From the NCBI GenBank assembly GCA_900548135.1, contig URJC01000087.1:1-8834 (forward strand): a stretch of DNA of 8,834 nucleotides. Reading direction: 5' to 3'. The notes beneath the pieces were generated by a model, which did not search any database, had not been told where the DNA came from, and saw nothing but the letters and a program-made list of their open reading frames with translations. This document shows positions 7,401 through 8,834 of the stretch, in pieces. Position numbers and translations under genes: made by a program. The stretch is from an uncultured Odoribacter sp. GTDB taxonomy: Bacteria > Bacteroidota > Bacteroidia > Bacteroidales > Marinifilaceae. Position 1 is the first letter of the stretch, and each line of letters opens with the position of its first letter.

Positions 7401-7833
7401 CAGCACCATGTTTACGTATAAGAACCTGACAATGAACCTTTCCTTTGGTTACCAATGGGGAGGACAGCAGTATAACAGTACCTTAAAAGACCGAGTTGAG
7501 ATATCTTATGACGAAGGGTATGCCAATGTGGACAAGCGAGTGTATGAGGAGCGTTGGATGAAGCCGGGAGACCATTCTTTCTACCCCAAGTTCAGCTATG
7601 AGGATACGAAGTCATCTTCCCGTTTTGTACAGGATGATAATGTGTTTTCTTTGCAGTCGGTTAGCCTGGATTACCGCAATACCGGCAAGTGGCTCCGGAA
7701 AATGAAGGTAGAATCTTTCAATGTGGCTGTGAATGCATCCGATTTGTTTTATGTTTCTACGATACGCAGGGAACGGGGGACGAGTTATCCTTTTGCACGG
7801 CATGCAACGATTACTTTTGGCTTTCAGTTTTAA
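4495..7833 (+). CDS. SusC/RagA-family TonB-dependent outer-membrane transporter with STN signalling domain
   Basis: The protein has 1112 residues, normal for the STN-bearing SusC subgroup. A long signal sequence (hydrophobic core about 23-36) is likely cut after Ala42. The STN domain (about 45-118) is the periplasmic module that signals to FecR. A carboxypeptidase-regulatory-like beta domain (about 128-202) has LTGVVKDMKGTPLPGVTVT. The TonB-box-like MDEVVVTG (208-215) is followed by the plug domain (about 216-350), with LNAPLIIMDGFEI and the SusC hallmark IYGSRGANGVIVITT. The rest is a 22-strand-type barrel, including GEVRNRGFEG in its second half and a terminal phenylalanine (TFGFQF) for barrel assembly. 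It imports a ligand captured by the SusD partner, powered by TonB. The ATG at 4495 gives the long basic leader common in this group; ATG 4558 (residue 22) is an alternative. The substrate is unknown. The sigma-FecR pair directly upstream is its likely regulator. Confidence 0.97.
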   Translation: MKKKRLGCIELKIPCRKMVLIMKLSFFLFFCFLFQVQATVNAQLQTVSLHLNGASVLEGIRQLKKQTALDFFFSNDFVDVDRKMSLQLKNVYLEDALDQLLGGGYDYIFTDSRVIIKRAAESRPVPEELVLTGVVKDMKGTPLPGVTVTLKGTALGVATNMDGKWTLRIPAQKEVALLFSFVGMKTKEVTWRGEKEMKVVLEEEVMEMDEVVVTGIFNKPRESYTGAVTTITNKELKIFKGANMLQTLRNIDPAFNIVQNNAIGSDPNKLPEINLRGTSSLPKSVNELNQGIQAQLNAPLIIMDGFEISLQKLMDFNDEDIESVNILKDASATAIYGSRGANGVIVITTVAPKAGDLKIRVNGGINLEVPDLTSYDLLNAREKLDFENKMGYYTSKNNAEHVRLQKMYNELLLDVQNGVDTYWLSKPLRVGIGQKYNLNLDGGSREFRWAVSLGYSQTSGVMKGSQRDNFDGSVTLSYTLKDVLFRNQTRYSNNVAQDSKYGSFSSYVQMNPYWRPYDENGKPIKDYRTPNNRIFPNPLYNASLNMHNKNKTAQIIDNFSLEWNHRSGFRLKGRLGLTKTFKEDNDYKPAKHTDFDSYEGEDYFRRGTYSLSTGQSWAWDGNITLSYSKVLREKHQLYFGADASAGETSNYSYSIVAEGFNNENYDFFGKGAAYKDKPGGSESTTRRVGFTGTFNYTYDNRYFVDGSVRMDGASTFGGTNKFAPFWSVGAGWNLHKEKFIRNTGLFSTLRLRASFGQTGSQQFAPYESLTSYDFYLDDRYMLWNGAKLKGHANEDLKWQTTNQFNAGVEIGLWGNRLSFQVDVYNKKTIDLLSTINVPTSTGFGTYTANIGEVRNRGFEGKISGYLIRDTERQIMWSMTGNITHNVNEILELSDAIKKQTASAMQQDKDLALLYEGESMTSIYAVPSLGVDPATGSEIFLDREGRPTYTWHANSRRLAGNSEPKYRGNISTMFTYKNLTMNLSFGYQWGGQQYNSTLKDRVEISYDEGYANVDKRVYEERWMKPGDHSFYPKFSYEDTKSSSRFVQDDNVFSLQSVSLDYRNTGKWLRKMKVESFNVAVNASDLFYVSTIRRERGTSYPFARHATITFGFQF

Positions 7834-7851
7834 TTAAAAGAGATACAGATT

Positions 7852-8834
7852 ATGAAAAGACGATTTATACCGATAGTTGTTCTCCTGCCATTATTGTTCT
7901 TGTATTCTTGTAACCAGTGGTTGGATGTAAAACCGTCCAGCGAAATGGAGCGGGAGGATTTGTATAATACGGCGGATGGTTTTAAGACTTCCCTGGCAGG
8001 TTGCTATATAAAAATGCAGCAGAGTATGTTGTATGGTCAGTCTATGACCATGACGATAGTAGAGTATTTGGCACAGCATTGGGTGACCGAGTCGGAAGAA
8101 TTGGGAACTTTGCTGGATTTTGATTGGAAGTCAGACCATGCCAAAAGTGTTACCGGTGCCATTTGGTCAAATATGTATGGTATGATTAACCAGTTGAATG
8201 ATTTATTGATCCAGTTGGATAAAAAAGGCGATAAGGTTTTGCCGGAAAAGGAGATGCGTTATTTGGTAAAGGGGGAAGCTTTGGCTTTACGTGCTTTTTG
8301 CCATTTTGACATATTGCGCCTGTTTGGCCCTTCTCCCATCTCTCCGGATAAATCTTCCCTGACTTTGCCTTATTCTGAAATTTCCGGTAAGGATGAGAGG
8401 CCTTATTACAGTTATGACGTGTATTGTGAAAAGATATGGACTGATTTGCGGGAAGCGGAACGCCTGTTGGGCGAAGTGGATCCGGTATTGCAATATACCT
8501 TTACAGAATTGAATGACCCGGGAACAATGTTGAAGTCCGGCAAGCTTATGGATGATTTTCAGTCATATCGCCGTATTCGTTTCAATTACTGGGCGGTCAA
8601 AGCTTTTGAGGCGAGGGTAGCCCTGTATTTGGGTGATAAGGAAGCCGCTTATAAATATGCGACGGAGGTCATCGATGCGAGGGTACAGGGAAAGCCGGTT
8701 GGTGATTTGTCGGCAGCAAACAGTGATTTCAGTAAAGGGTATTATACTTTACCTTCTGAGACGCTTTTTGCACTCAACTCTTATGATTTGCAGGATGAAA
8801 TACAGGTGCTTTTCCGGGAGTCAAGAACTGTGCT
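7852..8834 (+). CDS. SusD/RagB-family surface lipoprotein, 5' part (truncated by window end)
   Basis: ATG 7852 opens a frame with no stop before the window end, so 327 of probably 450-600 residues are visible. It begins 18 bases after the SusC stop. MKRR, a hydrophobic core and the lipobox LYSC place lipidated Cys20, followed by NQWLDVKPSSE, very like the usual SusD start CxxWLDVxP. Residues about 20-205 form the SusD N-terminal domain, with GEALALRAFCHFDILRLFGP (141-160), the family signature. Residues about 243-275 (FNYWAVKAFEARVALYLGD, then KEAAYKYA) are the next TPR-like helical pair. SusD proteins form a hinged lid over SusC on the cell surface and bind the substrate first. Weak AAAGAGA lies about 10 bases upstream of the ATG. 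It is cotranscribed with susC. The C-terminal part and any further lipoprotein genes lie beyond the window. Confidence 0.96.
   Translation, partial: MKRRFIPIVVLLPLLFLYSCNQWLDVKPSSEMEREDLYNTADGFKTSLAGCYIKMQQSMLYGQSMTMTIVEYLAQHWVTESEELGTLLDFDWKSDHAKSVTGAIWSNMYGMINQLNDLLIQLDKKGDKVLPEKEMRYLVKGEALALRAFCHFDILRLFGPSPISPDKSSLTLPYSEISGKDERPYYSYDVYCEKIWTDLREAERLLGEVDPVLQYTFTELNDPGTMLKSGKLMDDFQSYRRIRFNYWAVKAFEARVALYLGDKEAAYKYATEVIDARVQGKPVGDLSAANSDFSKGYYTLPSETLFALNSYDLQDEIQVLFRESRTV

Noticed and set aside
1..8834. CRISPR arrays, tRNA or rRNA genes, insertion sequences, attachment sites
   Set aside because: No regularly spaced repeats, cloverleaf-forming stretches, transposase motifs or terminal inverted repeats were seen. 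Nearly all of the window is accounted for by six coding regions and short gaps.

Overview
This window looks like a piece of a Bacteroidota (Bacteroidales) chromosome with moderate GC content. The evidence is the gene set: a SusC/SusD pair, a Bacteroidetes-type ECF sigma factor with a hydrophobic C-terminal tail, a FecR/DUF4974 anti-sigma factor and a PKD-like surface lipoprotein. In addition, start codons lack clear Shine-Dalgarno sites, and a TAnnTTTG promoter element precedes the sigma gene. The family and product mix recalls gut genera such as Butyricimonas, Odoribacter or Bacteroides, but the sequence alone does not settle the genus. All supported genes are on the + strand.

Left part (1-2546) is the 3' end of one operon. 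It starts inside a probable PKD-like family lipoprotein whose N terminus lies outside the window. Three bases after its stop comes a 619-residue secreted protein with two thioredoxin folds (active sites WCSWC and WCAPC). A strong intrinsic terminator (2510-2546) closes this operon.

Right part (about 2560 to the window end) is a new, self-contained nutrient-uptake locus. A housekeeping-type promoter (about 2560-2590) precedes an ECF sigma factor (2616-3158), followed by its likely FecR-type membrane anti-sigma factor (3227-4375). A 119-base gap holds a 10-bp hairpin and no housekeeping -7 element. Then come a SusC-type TonB-dependent transporter with an N-terminal STN signalling domain (4495-7833) and the start of a SusD-type surface lipoprotein (7852 to the window end, truncated).

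The genes fit the known trans-envelope signalling scheme. Ligand is captured by SusD and enters through SusC. The STN domain in the periplasm talks to the C-terminal part of FecR. FecR then releases the ECF sigma factor, which would transcribe susC/susD. The substrate cannot be read from the sequence. The PKD-like plus thioredoxin genes at the left edge are probably the tail of a second SusCD-type operon, so the window may span the junction of two related uptake loci. The least described element is the double-thioredoxin protein, with its unusual CSWC site and its uncharacterised helical C-terminal third.
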